From Skermanella mucosa (GTDB lineage: Bacteria; Pseudomonadota; Alphaproteobacteria; Azospirillales; Azospirillaceae), in contig NZ_CP086106.1 of NCBI RefSeq assembly GCF_016765655.2, positions 5,664,501 through 5,728,500 of the forward strand: a DNA stretch of 64,000 bases. The letters are read 5' to 3'. The notes below the pieces were generated by a model. It searched no databases and was not told the origin of the DNA. It saw nothing but the letters and a program-made list of their open reading frames with translations. The position numbers were made by a program, and so were the translations under genes. Position 1 is the stretch's first letter. The number at the start of each line of letters is the position of its first letter. Shown one piece after another: positions 34,833-43,409 of the stretch.

Positions 34833-36953
34833 ATGGGGCCGCGCGACAGGTCCGGAGGATTGCGCCGGTCCACCCGCAAGCGCTGGGCCGCCCAGGCCTT
34901 CGGGCTCGGAATCATCAGCCTGCTCGGCTTCATGCTGCTGCTCCAGTTGCGGCAGGACAGGGCGGCGGCCCTGGCCAGCGCCACCGCGACCGCCGACCGG
35001 CTGTCCCGGGTGCTGGAGGCGCACACGCGGGAGACCGCCTCGGCCGTCGGTGCCGTGCTGGCCGCCACCGCCTTCCACCTGCGCATGAGCAAGCGGCCCG
35101 ATGCGCTGCACTTCGAACGGGTGCGCCGGATCCTGCGGGAGAACGCGAGCAGCCTGCCCTATCTCGGCGCCCTGTCCTTCGCCGGGGTCGACGGACGGCT
35201 GATCGCCTCGACCCGGACGGAACTGCCCGTCTCGACCGACATCTCGTCCCGCGATTACTTCCGCAGGCACGCTGCGGGAGAGGCCGGCCTGCTCATGGGA
35301 TCGGCGGTACCGAGCCTCCTTTCGAACAACGTGGTCCTGCCGATCAGCCTGCGGGTCGAGACCTTCGACGGGGCCTTCGCCGGCGTGCTCGTCGCCGTGA
35401 TCGATTTCCGGCACTTCCAGGCGTTTTACCGGACCCTCAGGATCGGGGAGCTGGGGCTGGTGGCGCTCTATTCCGGCGATCACGTGATGACCCTCGAACT
35501 CCCGGCCGGCCGCAGGCCGGGCGCCGACGCCGGCGTGCCCACGGGACTGCTGTTCAGCGAGGCTCCTCCCCCCGCCGCCGGAGCCGGAACCTTCCACGCC
35601 GAAACGCCGCTCGACGGCATCGACCGGATCATGGGCATCCGCACCGTCGACGGCCTGTCGTTGGGTGCCGTGGTCGGCGTCTCGGTCGAGGAGGCGCTGG
35701 CCGACTGGCGCCTGGGCGCCCGCAGCCACGCCCTGGTCGGGCTGGCGGCGGGACTGGGCGTCGTCGGGCTGACCATCGCGCTGCTGGGCCAGATGCACCG
35801 CCGCGACCGGGCGAGCGAGGCGCTGCGCGCCGCGGGGGAGCGGCTCTGCCGCAACGAGCAGCACCTGACGCGGGCCCAGACCGTATCGCGCATGGGAAGC
35901 TGGGAGCTGGACCTGGCGTCCGGCCGGGTCCTCTGGTCGCCCATGATGCACCGGATCTTCGGCCAGCCCATGGCGTACCGTCCGACCCTCGCCAGCATCT
36001 TCGAGCTGGTCGGCGAGGAGATCCGCGGCGACCTGCGGCACTTCCTGGACCAGGCGGTCGCCGGATCGACGCCCGCCGGCATCGAGTTCGACTTCACCCG
36101 GCCGGACGGCGGGACGCGGCGCTGCCGCTGCAAGTGCGAGCCCGTCCTGGCCGGCGGCCGGACCGTCGCGATCATCGGCACCCTGCAGGACGTCACCGAG
36201 CAGCGCCGGGCCGAGGCCAAGCGGCTGGAGCTTGAGCGGCAGCTTCAGCAGGCGATGAAGATGGAGGCCCTGGGCACCCTGGCCGGCGGCATCGCCCATG
36301 ACCTTAACAACGCGCTGGTGCCCGTGCTGGGATTGACCGAATGCGTGCTGGAAAGCCTCCCCCCCGGCAGCGGGGAGCGCGCCGACCTGGAAGTGGTGGT
36401 CCAAGGCGCCACCCGGGCCCGCGACCTGGTGCGCCGGATCCTCGCCTTCAGCCGCCAGGAGGCGCCGGAACGCCGGCCGGTCGATGTCGGGACCCTGCTC
36501 GGCTCCGCCTGGGAGCTGCTGCGCCATGCGCTGCCGCCCGCCGTCACCGTCGACTTCCGCTGCGCTTCCGGAGCGCTTGTCCTGGCCGACCCGTCGCAGC
36601 TCCACCAGGTGGTCGTCAACCTGGTGACCAATGCCGCCCAGGCGATCGGGAACCGCGCCGGCACAGTCACCGTCACCGTGGCCGCCGCCGACGGCGAGGT
36701 CCGCCTGAGCGTCGCCGACACCGGGACCGGGATGGACGAAGCGGTCCGGGCGCGGGTCTTCGAACCCTTCTTCACGACCAAGCCGGTCGGCGAAGGCACC
36801 GGCCTCGGCCTCGCCGTCGTCCATGGCATCGTGTCCGGCCATGGCGGCCGCATCGAGTGCCGGAGCCGGCCCGGCGAAGGCACGGTGTTCGACGTCCACC
36901 TGCCCGCCTTCGAGGCGGCCGGCCTCGAACCGGTCCCCTGCGACTTCATCTGA
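34833..36953 (+). CDS. membrane sensor histidine kinase with Cache and PAS domains
   Basis: A 706-residue kinase. Two transmembrane segments (AFGLGIISLLGFMLLLQL near residue 25 and LVGLAAGLGVVGLTIALLGQ) bracket a periplasmic double-Cache sensor (PYLGALSFAGVDGRLIAST, VSTDISSRDYFRRHAAG). A PAS domain follows (VSRMGSWELDLASGRVLWSP), then HisKA with the phospho-His in AGGIAHDLNNALVPVLGL. The HATPase motifs are VVNLVTNAAQAI, VADTGTGMDEAVRARVFEPF, FTTKPVGEGTGLGLAVVHGI. The HDLNN class commonly feeds stand-alone receivers; one follows 21 bp downstream. ATG 34833 follows AGGGA. Confidence 0.9.
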   Translation: MGPRDRSGGLRRSTRKRWAAQAFGLGIISLLGFMLLLQLRQDRAAALASATATADRLSRVLEAHTRETASAVGAVLAATAFHLRMSKRPDALHFERVRRILRENASSLPYLGALSFAGVDGRLIASTRTELPVSTDISSRDYFRRHAAGEAGLLMGSAVPSLLSNNVVLPISLRVETFDGAFAGVLVAVIDFRHFQAFYRTLRIGELGLVALYSGDHVMTLELPAGRRPGADAGVPTGLLFSEAPPPAAGAGTFHAETPLDGIDRIMGIRTVDGLSLGAVVGVSVEEALADWRLGARSHALVGLAAGLGVVGLTIALLGQMHRRDRASEALRAAGERLCRNEQHLTRAQTVSRMGSWELDLASGRVLWSPMMHRIFGQPMAYRPTLASIFELVGEEIRGDLRHFLDQAVAGSTPAGIEFDFTRPDGGTRRCRCKCEPVLAGGRTVAIIGTLQDVTEQRRAEAKRLELERQLQQAMKMEALGTLAGGIAHDLNNALVPVLGLTECVLESLPPGSGERADLEVVVQGATRARDLVRRILAFSRQEAPERRPVDVGTLLGSAWELLRHALPPAVTVDFRCASGALVLADPSQLHQVVVNLVTNAAQAIGNRAGTVTVTVAAADGEVRLSVADTGTGMDEAVRARVFEPFFTTKPVGEGTGLGLAVVHGIVSGHGGRIECRSRPGEGTVFDVHLPAFEAAGLEPVPCDFI

Positions 36954-36974
36954 CGAACAGCGACAGGCTCCCGA

Positions 36975-37427
36975 ATGAATTCAATCCCCGCAACCGCCTC
37001 CGCCCTGGCCCCCGCCCCGACGCAGACGATCGTCGTGATCGACGACGAGAAGCTGGTCCGCCTGACCCTGTCACGCATCCTGACCCGGGCCGGCTACCGC
37101 GTCGCCGAGGCCGCCGACGGTGAGGAGGGCCTCGGCGAGGTGGCCCGTTGCCGGCCGGACCTCGTGATCTGCGACATCCTGATGCCGACCAAGGAGGGGA
37201 TCGAGACGATCCGTGAGCTGCGGCGTACCCTCCCCGACCTGCCGATCATGGCGATCTCGGGCGGCGGACGGCACGGCACCTGCGACTTCCTGCGCCACGC
37301 CGAACAGTTCGGCGCCTGGGCGACGCTGCAGAAGCCGTTCCTGCCGGAGGAAGTGATCCAAACGGTGGGCCGGCTGCTTCCCGAGCCGGCCCGGCCGCCG
37401 GTCAGTCCAGCTTCAGCGCCTGCCTGA
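36975..37427 (+). CDS. single-domain response regulator
   Basis: A 150-residue receiver-only protein. Acidic pair in IVVIDDEKLVRLTLSRIL, phospho-Asp in DLVICDILMPTKEGIETI, the switch Ser in PIMAISGGGRHG and Lys in ATLQKPFLPEEVIQ. It has no output domain, so it acts through protein-protein contact or as a phosphate shuttle. It is co-transcribed with the preceding kinase. Its 3' end overlaps the convergent choX gene by 26 bp. Confidence 0.9.
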   Translation: MNSIPATASALAPAPTQTIVVIDDEKLVRLTLSRILTRAGYRVAEAADGEEGLGEVARCRPDLVICDILMPTKEGIETIRELRRTLPDLPIMAISGGGRHGTCDFLRHAEQFGAWATLQKPFLPEEVIQTVGRLLPEPARPPVSPASAPA

Positions 37428-38358
37428 CCGCCGGGAGCGCCGGTTCGCCGCCCAGGGTGGTGACGCCGTCCAGCCAGGCGGCGATCGGTTCCGGGTCGGC
37501 CTTCAGGACCTCGGCCGCGGCCTCCGCCGGGTCCTGCCGCTCCTCCTCGATCCCCTGCATGATCGCGTTTTCCATGTCGGTGGTGAAGGCGAGCTGGCCG
37601 AACAGCTTGCCGGCGTTCGGGCAGTCCTGGGCATAGCCTCGGCGCGCCAGGGTGTTGATCGTGGTGCCGCCGTAGTTAGCGCCGAAATACTCGTCGCCAC
37701 CGCTCAGATAGGTGATGTCGAACTTCTCGTTCATCGGATGCGGCTCCCAGGCGAGGAACACGATCCAGTCGTCCCGCCGGGCCTTGCGGTTGACCTGGGC
37801 CAGCATGCCCTGCTCGCTCGACGGCACCAGCGACCAGTCGCCCAGCCCGAAGGCGTCGGCCCCGATCATCCGGTCGATGTTCTGGTTGGCGGGGGCGCCG
37901 GGATCGATGCCGTAGATCTTGCTTTCGAACTTGTCGGCGAACTTGTCCAGGTCGGCGAAGCTGCGGACGCCGGCTTCCGCGACATAATCGGGCACCGCCA
38001 GGGTGAACTTGGCGTTCTCCAGGTTGGCGCGCAGCAGGTCGGCCTCCTTGTTCTCCAGCAGGGGGCCGGCGAGGTGGCTCTGCGCCGGCATCCAGTTGCC
38101 GAGGAAGACGTCGATCTGGCCGGTCTTCAGCCCCTGGAAGGTGATCGGCACGGCGATGGTCTCGACCTTCTGCTCATAGCCCAGCGCCTTCAGCAGGATG
38201 CCGGCGACCGCGTTGGTCGCGGTGATGTCGGTCCAGCCCGGATCGGACATGCGGACCAGCTTGCAGGAGGCCGGGTCCGCCGCCCTGGCCTGGGCCATCG
38301 GCAGCGCCGCCAGGAACCCGGCAAGCGCCACGCCTGCCGCCACGCTCATTCCCTTCAT
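37402..38358 (-). CDS. choX: choline ABC transporter substrate-binding protein
   Basis: A 318-residue periplasmic protein of the OpuAC fold. Signal peptide VAAGVALAGFLAALPMAQARA, then KLVRMSDPGWTDITATNAVA and TFQGLKTGQIDVFLGNWMPA, closely resembling rhizobial ChoX, which binds choline and acetylcholine through an aromatic box. ATG 38358 follows AAGGGA; an ATG at 38376 is an alternative. It lies 65 bp downstream of betC in the same direction, a usual arrangement for choline-sulfate use. The permease and ATPase (choW, choV) are not adjacent. Confidence 0.88.
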   Translation of the reverse strand: MKGMSVAAGVALAGFLAALPMAQARAADPASCKLVRMSDPGWTDITATNAVAGILLKALGYEQKVETIAVPITFQGLKTGQIDVFLGNWMPAQSHLAGPLLENKEADLLRANLENAKFTLAVPDYVAEAGVRSFADLDKFADKFESKIYGIDPGAPANQNIDRMIGADAFGLGDWSLVPSSEQGMLAQVNRKARRDDWIVFLAWEPHPMNEKFDITYLSGGDEYFGANYGGTTINTLARRGYAQDCPNAGKLFGQLAFTTDMENAIMQGIEEERQDPAEAAAEVLKADPEPIAAWLDGVTTLGGEPALPAVRQALKLD

Positions 38359-38377
38359 CGTCGGTCCCTTTCGCATC

Positions 38378-38422
38378 TGTTCCAAGTTCGCCTGTTCCAA
38401 GCTCGCCAGTTCCAAGTTCAAG
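38378..38422 (-). repeat. three 15-bp tandem repeats between betC and choX
   Basis: Plus-strand units TGTTCCAAGTTCGCC (38378-38392), TGTTCCAAGCTCGCC (38393-38407) and the diverged AGTTCCAAGTTCAAG (38408-38422) fill nearly the whole spacer between the betC stop and the choX ribosome site. The period is 15 bp. The purpose is unknown. Confidence 0.8.
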
Positions 38423-38423
38423 C

Positions 38424-39959
38424 CTACCGGCGTTGAACCGCCGGAAAGCGGGCCATCGCTTCCAACTCGTCGAGATCGATGTGGTTGCGCATGTATTTCC
38501 GCGAGGCGTCGTTCGGCGGATGGTGGTCCCACGACCGGCGCTCGCCATGGCAGAGCGCGTCGTAGACCAGGTGCCGGCGCCGCTGGCTCTCCAGAACCCG
38601 GGCGTGCAGGGCCGGCAGATCCCAGCGCCGGGCGACCTCGGCGCGGTAGGTCGCCACGGTCCCGGCCGCCTCCGGCCGCTCCGCCAGGTTGACCAGCTCG
38701 TCCGGATCCGCGGACAGGTCGTAGAGCTGGTCGGGATCGGCCGGCGAATGGACGAACTTCTCCGTCCCGCGCCGGATCATGACGATCGGCGCCACGGCGC
38801 CCTCCGCAAGGTATTCGCCGATCGCCTCGTCGTGGCCGCCGGTCCCCTGGAGGTGCGGCAGCAGGCTGCGCCCCTCGATCGGCGTGGCATAGGACGGGGC
38901 GGCGCCGTCATGGGCGATCTCCGCCAGGGTCGGCAGCAGATCGATGGAGGAAACGGAGGAAACGACCCGCCGCGCATCGAAGCGCCCGGGCGCGTGGACG
39001 ATCAGCGGGATGCGGCAGGACGGCTCGAAGAAGCTCATCTTGTACCAGAGCCCGCGCTCGCCCAGCATCTCGCCATGGTCGGACAGCAGCACGACGATGG
39101 TGTTGTCGGCCTGGCCGCTGTCGCGCAGGGACCGCATCACCAGCCCGATCTGGTCGTCGATGAAGGAGACGGACCCGCAATAGGCCCGCCGCGCGTCGCG
39201 GACATGCCGCTCCGTGATCTCCGCGTTGTCCATGTCATAGACATGCCGCAGCCGGCGGGAGTGGGGGTCGAGCCGGTCGGGCGGGATCGTGATGCGCGGC
39301 GGCGCGATCTCCTCGTCGCCGTACCGGTTCCAGTATTCCTCGGTGATCGCGTAGGGATCGTGGGGATGGGTCATCGACACGACCATGCAGAACGGCCGGT
39401 CGTCGCGCCCGCGGGCGATGTCGAACAGCTTGCGCCGCGCCTCGAACACCACCTCCTCGTCGAAATCCAGCTGGTTGGTCCGCACGCACAGCCCGGCGTC
39501 GATGACCGAGCCCATGTTGTGGTACCAGGAGGGCCGGTGGTCGAAGTCGCTCCAGTCCGGGGTCCAGCCGAAATCGGCGGGGTAGATGTCGGTGGTCAGC
39601 CGCTGCTCGAACCCGTGGAGCTGGTCCGGCCCGCAGAAATGCATCTTGCCGGACAGGATGGTCTGGTACCCGGCATGGCGCAGATAGTGGGCGAAGGTCG
39701 GGACGTCGGACGGGAACTCCGCCGAATTGTCGTAGGCGCCGATCGCCGAGGGCAGCCGGCCCGACATGAAGACGTAGCGGGACGGCGCGCACAGGGGGCT
39801 GTTGCAATAGGCGGATTCAAAGGTGACCCCGCCGGCCGCCAGCGCGTCGATATGCGGCGTCTTCGCCGGCCCGCCGCCATAGGCCGCCAGCACTCCCGGT
39901 GTCAGCTGATCGGCCATGAGGATCAGTATGTTCGGCCGGCCCGCAGTTCGCCCTGTCAT
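38424..39959 (-). CDS. betC: choline-sulfatase
   Basis: A 511-residue sulfatase hydrolysing choline-O-sulfate to choline and sulfate. The formylglycine precursor is Cys57 in YCNSPLCAPSRYVFMSG (C-x-P-S-R). Metal-binding residues are in ILILMADQLTPG and VLLSDHGEMLGERGLW. The N-terminus NILILMADQL and the C-terminal FPAVQRR region match BetC over its length. There is no signal peptide, so it is cytoplasmic. It is divergent from a LysR regulator and leads the betC-choX operon, as in Sinorhizobium-like choline-sulfate loci. Confidence 0.93.
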   Translation of the reverse strand: MTGRTAGRPNILILMADQLTPGVLAAYGGGPAKTPHIDALAAGGVTFESAYCNSPLCAPSRYVFMSGRLPSAIGAYDNSAEFPSDVPTFAHYLRHAGYQTILSGKMHFCGPDQLHGFEQRLTTDIYPADFGWTPDWSDFDHRPSWYHNMGSVIDAGLCVRTNQLDFDEEVVFEARRKLFDIARGRDDRPFCMVVSMTHPHDPYAITEEYWNRYGDEEIAPPRITIPPDRLDPHSRRLRHVYDMDNAEITERHVRDARRAYCGSVSFIDDQIGLVMRSLRDSGQADNTIVVLLSDHGEMLGERGLWYKMSFFEPSCRIPLIVHAPGRFDARRVVSSVSSIDLLPTLAEIAHDGAAPSYATPIEGRSLLPHLQGTGGHDEAIGEYLAEGAVAPIVMIRRGTEKFVHSPADPDQLYDLSADPDELVNLAERPEAAGTVATYRAEVARRWDLPALHARVLESQRRRHLVYDALCHGERRSWDHHPPNDASRKYMRNHIDLDELEAMARFPAVQRR

Positions 39960-40149
39960 TCACTCCACCTTTCTCCGCTGTGCCTGCTCACCCGGGGTAA
40001 GGCCCCGGCCGCGCGAAACGTTCCATCCGGCGATGCCGTCCGGCGATTCCATTCGGCCTGATGATCCGCGCCGTCGCGTTCACTACAATTCCAGTCGAAT
40101 GCGGCCGGCGTGAAGCCGCTCGTTGATCATGATGGTATGAGGAGCGCTC

Positions 40150-41118
40150 ATGTCGATCCGCCGCCCGCCGCTCCAGCCGCTGGCCTTCTTCGAGGCCGCC
40201 GGCCGCCATCTGAACTTCAGCGCCGCGGCGCGCGAGCTGGGCGTGACCCAGTCGGCGGTCAGCCATCAGGTCGCCTGGCTCGAAGCGGACCTGGGCGTGC
40301 CGCTGTTCCGCCGGCTCCACCGGGGCGTCGCCCTGACCGCGGAGGGCGGGCGCCTGTTCGAGGTGGTGCGCCGGGGCTTGGACGAGATCGGCGCCGTGCT
40401 GGCCGCGATCCGGGCCGGACGGGGCCGCCGGGTCCTGAACGTCGCGACCGACTTCGGCTTCGCGGCGTGGTGGCTGATGCCCCGCCTGGCGGAACTGCGC
40501 GAACGGATGCCCGACCTGGACGTCCGCATCGTGACCTCGCAGGACGCGATCGACATCCGGCGCGAAGCGATCGACGTCGCCGTGAGCTTCGGCACCGGCA
40601 TTTGGCCCGGCTGCACCGCGCGCCCCCTGTTCCCGGAGGTCGTGGTCCCGATCTGCAGCCCGGGCTTCCTGGCCGGATCAAACCTTTCCGCCGGCCATGA
40701 GAAACTGGCGTCCGTGCCGCTCCTCCACCTGGAAAGCGCCGGGTTCGCGCCGTGGCTGTCCTGGCGCGACTGGTTCGAGATCCACGGAGTGACCGGCCGC
40801 CGGCCGACCGGCCTCGACCTGACCTTCAACAACTACCCCCTGGTCCTCCAGGCGGCGCTGATGGGCCAGGGCGTGGCGCTGGGCTGGTCGCCGCTGGTCG
40901 ATGCGCTGGTGAAGGGCGGTCAACTGGCCGCGCTCGGCATCCCTGTCGAGCGCGCCGACCGCGGCTACTTCATCGTCGAGGCCGAGCCCGGCGGCCCCGT
41001 CCCGGGACCGGCCGGCGAAAGCCGCGAGGTCTTCAGGAAGTGGATCCTGGAGGAGGCGGGAGGCCAGCCGGTCGCCCTCTCCTACTCCCGCGTCGGAAAA
41101 GGCTCGGCGGTCGTGTAG
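40150..41118 (+). CDS. LysR-family regulator of choline-sulfate utilisation
   Basis: A 322-residue LTTR. The winged-helix motif is LQPLAFFEAAGRHLNFSAAA with RELGVTQSAVSHQVAWLEAD and a GcvA-like effector domain (LNVATDFGFAAWWLMPRLAE, VDVAVSFGTGIWPGC, FNNYPLVLQAALMGQGVALG). Its divergence from betC with a 190-bp spacer, and its GcvA-type similarity, fit the choline-sulfate utilisation regulator seen beside betC in other alphaproteobacteria. The inducer is presumably choline or choline sulfate (inference). Its 3' end overlaps the convergent DUF2264 gene by 37 bp. Confidence 0.85.
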   Translation: MSIRRPPLQPLAFFEAAGRHLNFSAAARELGVTQSAVSHQVAWLEADLGVPLFRRLHRGVALTAEGGRLFEVVRRGLDEIGAVLAAIRAGRGRRVLNVATDFGFAAWWLMPRLAELRERMPDLDVRIVTSQDAIDIRREAIDVAVSFGTGIWPGCTARPLFPEVVVPICSPGFLAGSNLSAGHEKLASVPLLHLESAGFAPWLSWRDWFEIHGVTGRRPTGLDLTFNNYPLVLQAALMGQGVALGWSPLVDALVKGGQLAALGIPVERADRGYFIVEAEPGGPVPGPAGESREVFRKWILEEAGGQPVALSYSRVGKGSAVV

Positions 41119-42569
41119 AACCGGCCGTCGTACTTGACCGCGTGGTTGTAGGGCCGGTACAGCCGCCACGTCAGGGTCTCCAGGGTCCGGCGCAGCAGCG
41201 TATGTTCGCCGACCGGATGCTCCATGTCCGGGTTGGCGGGGATCTCGATCGTGATGTCGCCGGTCGCCTGCCGTCCGGAGACCTTCCAGCCGATCTTCTC
41301 CAGGTCCAGGTCGTAGTCGGCGACCTCGACCGGAAGGGGCTGCTCGGGATCGGTCCAGAAGGGCGAACCGGGCGGCTGGAGGAACGCCATGACGAGCGAC
41401 CGCAGGCCCCAGTGGCAGCTTCCCGTGCCCGTATAGGCCTCGACGAAGCGGAGATCCTGGCCGTAATAGCCTTGGGTCAACTGCCCGCCCCGGAGGGCGC
41501 CCCGCTCCACGAAATGCCGCCACACCGCGTCCAGGGCGCGCCGCGCCTGCCCCGGCGCCACGCTCTCGGGTGCAGCGGCGGCCTCCGCCACGACGGCGGC
41601 CGGAATCGCCGTGCGGTAGCAGATGCTGCGTCCCATGATCGGAACGCCCTCGGGGCTGATCAGGTGGAGGATGTTGGAGGTGGACGCCTGGAGGGCATCC
41701 GCGTTGAAGTCTGCGTCGAAATCGGGATCGACCATCCGGATCCAGGCCAGCTCGTAGCTGATGCCCCAGGCATTGTAGAAGTCGATGCCTTCCGGATTGT
41801 CGAAGAACCAGCCGTGCCCGCGGTAGTGGCCCAGCATGGCCTTGTAGTGGTGCAGCGGAACCTCGGCGCCCGCGACACCCAGGTCTTTCAGCACGATGCC
41901 GACCATCAGGGGGAAGAAATGCCAGTTGTTGTCGCGGACCTTCACGGTCAGGGCTGGGGACAGCCAAGCGGCGATCCGGTCCCGCTCGGACTGGGTCAGG
42001 CGGTCCCAGATGCGATCCCGGGTCATCCACAGGATGCGGGCGATATCGGCGGCCTCGACGGTGCGCTGGTCGTAGTCCCGCAGGTCGCCCCAATAGGCGT
42101 CGCCGTCCCTGTCCGTCCCGGCCAGCAACCCGGCGCGCAGGACCTCGACCAGATCTACCTCGCCGATGCCGCCGCCGAGCCGGACCACCGGATCGCGGCC
42201 GGACCGGATCCAGGCCGCCGGAAGGACGGCCGTCCTGGCGAAGCCTTCGAGACCGTTGATCGCGTAGCCGGCCCCGCTCGGCGCGCCGGGATACTGGACC
42301 CGTTCGCCCCCGGGCGATCGGTACGTCATGTACCCTTCCATGAAATAGGCGAACAGGGCCTCGTACCGCTCTTCCGCCCCGGCCGCCGGATCGAGGAACG
42401 CCGACCGGAGCGCCCCGTCCCGCCGCGTCGGCTCGGGATCGGCAGCCTCGTAGCTCATCCACCCGGGGATGCCGCGAATGCCGAGATAGGCGGCATAGGC
42501 GCCGCCGCCGAGAATTAAGGAACCGATGACCAGGAAGAGAACCGACTTACGCGAAACTTGAAACTTCAT
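41082..42569 (-). CDS. DUF2264 domain membrane-anchored protein
   Basis: A 495-residue protein with an N-terminal signal-anchor (VLFLVIGSLILGGGAYAAYL) and a DUF2264 alpha/alpha-barrel: GEDxRTAVL-like GLEGFARTAVLPAAWIRSGR, RILWMTRDRIWDRLTQSERD, DNNWHFFPLMVGIVLKDLGV, YRGHGWFFDNPEGIDFYNAW and GTGSCHWGLRSLVMAFLQPP. DUF2264 resembles glycoside hydrolases/lyases such as unsaturated rhamnogalacturonyl hydrolases, so a role on cell-wall or exopolysaccharide is plausible but unproven. It is probably tethered to the inner membrane with the enzyme outside. It is monocistronic. Confidence 0.8.
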   Translation of the reverse strand: MKFQVSRKSVLFLVIGSLILGGGAYAAYLGIRGIPGWMSYEAADPEPTRRDGALRSAFLDPAAGAEERYEALFAYFMEGYMTYRSPGGERVQYPGAPSGAGYAINGLEGFARTAVLPAAWIRSGRDPVVRLGGGIGEVDLVEVLRAGLLAGTDRDGDAYWGDLRDYDQRTVEAADIARILWMTRDRIWDRLTQSERDRIAAWLSPALTVKVRDNNWHFFPLMVGIVLKDLGVAGAEVPLHHYKAMLGHYRGHGWFFDNPEGIDFYNAWGISYELAWIRMVDPDFDADFNADALQASTSNILHLISPEGVPIMGRSICYRTAIPAAVVAEAAAAPESVAPGQARRALDAVWRHFVERGALRGGQLTQGYYGQDLRFVEAYTGTGSCHWGLRSLVMAFLQPPGSPFWTDPEQPLPVEVADYDLDLEKIGWKVSGRQATGDITIEIPANPDMEHPVGEHTLLRRTLETLTWRLYRPYNHAVKYDGRFYTTAEPFPTRE

Positions 42570-42795
42570 TCAGAGGAGAACCTTGACCCGCCGGACGATT
42601 GAAGACTCCGGCACAAGGCGCGGGCGCGGACTGCCGAAGCGATGAACCCGGATTGCCGATGCCCCGGGCCGAAATGTCTGCGGGTTGTAGCGCAGGGATT
42701 ACACGAATGTGAAGCGTAGGTTGAGATAAAGCGAACTCCCCCCAATTTTACCTAGTGTTTCGGCCGGAACGAATGATCCCCCGAGTCAGGTTCTG

Positions 42796-42889
42796 CGATG
42801 CGTTGGGCCACGGCCCAACCTACGGTTTGGCGCAGGGCAAAGGCGACACAGACCGTCGATCGCAGGTTGGGCCGTGGCCCAACGCATCG
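42796..42889. repeat. REP doublet (REPIN-like): two inverted 26-bp palindromic units
   Basis: Two perfect inverted copies of 26 bp (42796-42821 and 42864-42889) flank a 42-bp centre. Each copy is itself a palindrome with core TTGGGCCACGGCCCAA. Read from the minus strand, the left unit begins GTAGGTTGGGCC, the GTAG-plus-hairpin layout of repetitive extragenic palindromes; the right unit has GCAG. Two inverted REPs are the unit mobilised by RAYT transposases; none is present in the window. Confidence 0.85.
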
Positions 42890-42911
42890 AACCAAATAAA
42901 ACGGGGTCAAA

Positions 42912-42925
42912 AAAAGGGGTCAGAG
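42912..42925 (+). repeat. 14-bp direct repeat, left copy
   Basis: AAAAGGGGTCAGAG, identical to 45472-45485, in an A-rich context and directly preceded by a near copy (AAAACGGGGTCA at 42898-42909). The two copies bracket the STAND NTPase gene, 2.56 kb apart. Confidence 0.8.
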
Positions 42926-43409
42926 TGATTTGACGCAGCGCCCAGACCCTTCCGCGCCCAATTGGAACACCCCGGCACGTCGATCTGGGGCACGGATGAC
43001 CACGGATGGGCCGAACTTTGACGACATGGCCGAAGCGCAGCACACCGATCCTGACATCGAAGCCCCTGCTTCCACCCCCGTCCCGGCCAAGCAGGAGAAT
43101 TTATCCTGCACACTAAACTTTATACGAACTATCACTCTCAATGATGCAATTTTTGAGATGCGTCCCCAGCGCACCCCGTGTTATCTGGATCGACCCGCCT
43201 GGACGGGCTTTTCGGCTTCGACCCGGTTCCCCCTTCGAAGCTGGAACGCCGCGCCGCGTGACGGGGATCGTACGCAGGCATCATGCGGCTATCGCCGAAG
43301 GTAGCGCCGCACCAGGGCATTGAAGCATGAGCAGTTTCGAACCGTGGCGGTCACGCCGACATGGGGCACACCCGCCTCGCACCTCCCTCCGGCCCTCGGG
43401 GAAGCGGCG

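Larger units (their letters stand above)
42570..43409. other. 840-bp non-coding accessory spacer
   Basis: No gene can be supported here. It contains the REP doublet at 42796-42889, the left 14-bp repeat at 42912-42925, and short open frames without protein-like composition or ribosome sites. The sequence between 43090 and 43180 is markedly AT-richer than the flanks. It ends at the STAND NTPase start. Confidence 0.7.

Noticed and set aside
43194-43212. CCCG...CGGGCTTTT hairpin as a terminator
   Set aside because: Only four base pairs, with no supported gene ending before it.
42930-43304. 124-codon plus-strand open frame left of the STAND gene
   Set aside because: No ribosome site, no recognisable family, composition changes abruptly across the AT-rich patch, and it starts inside the repeat context.
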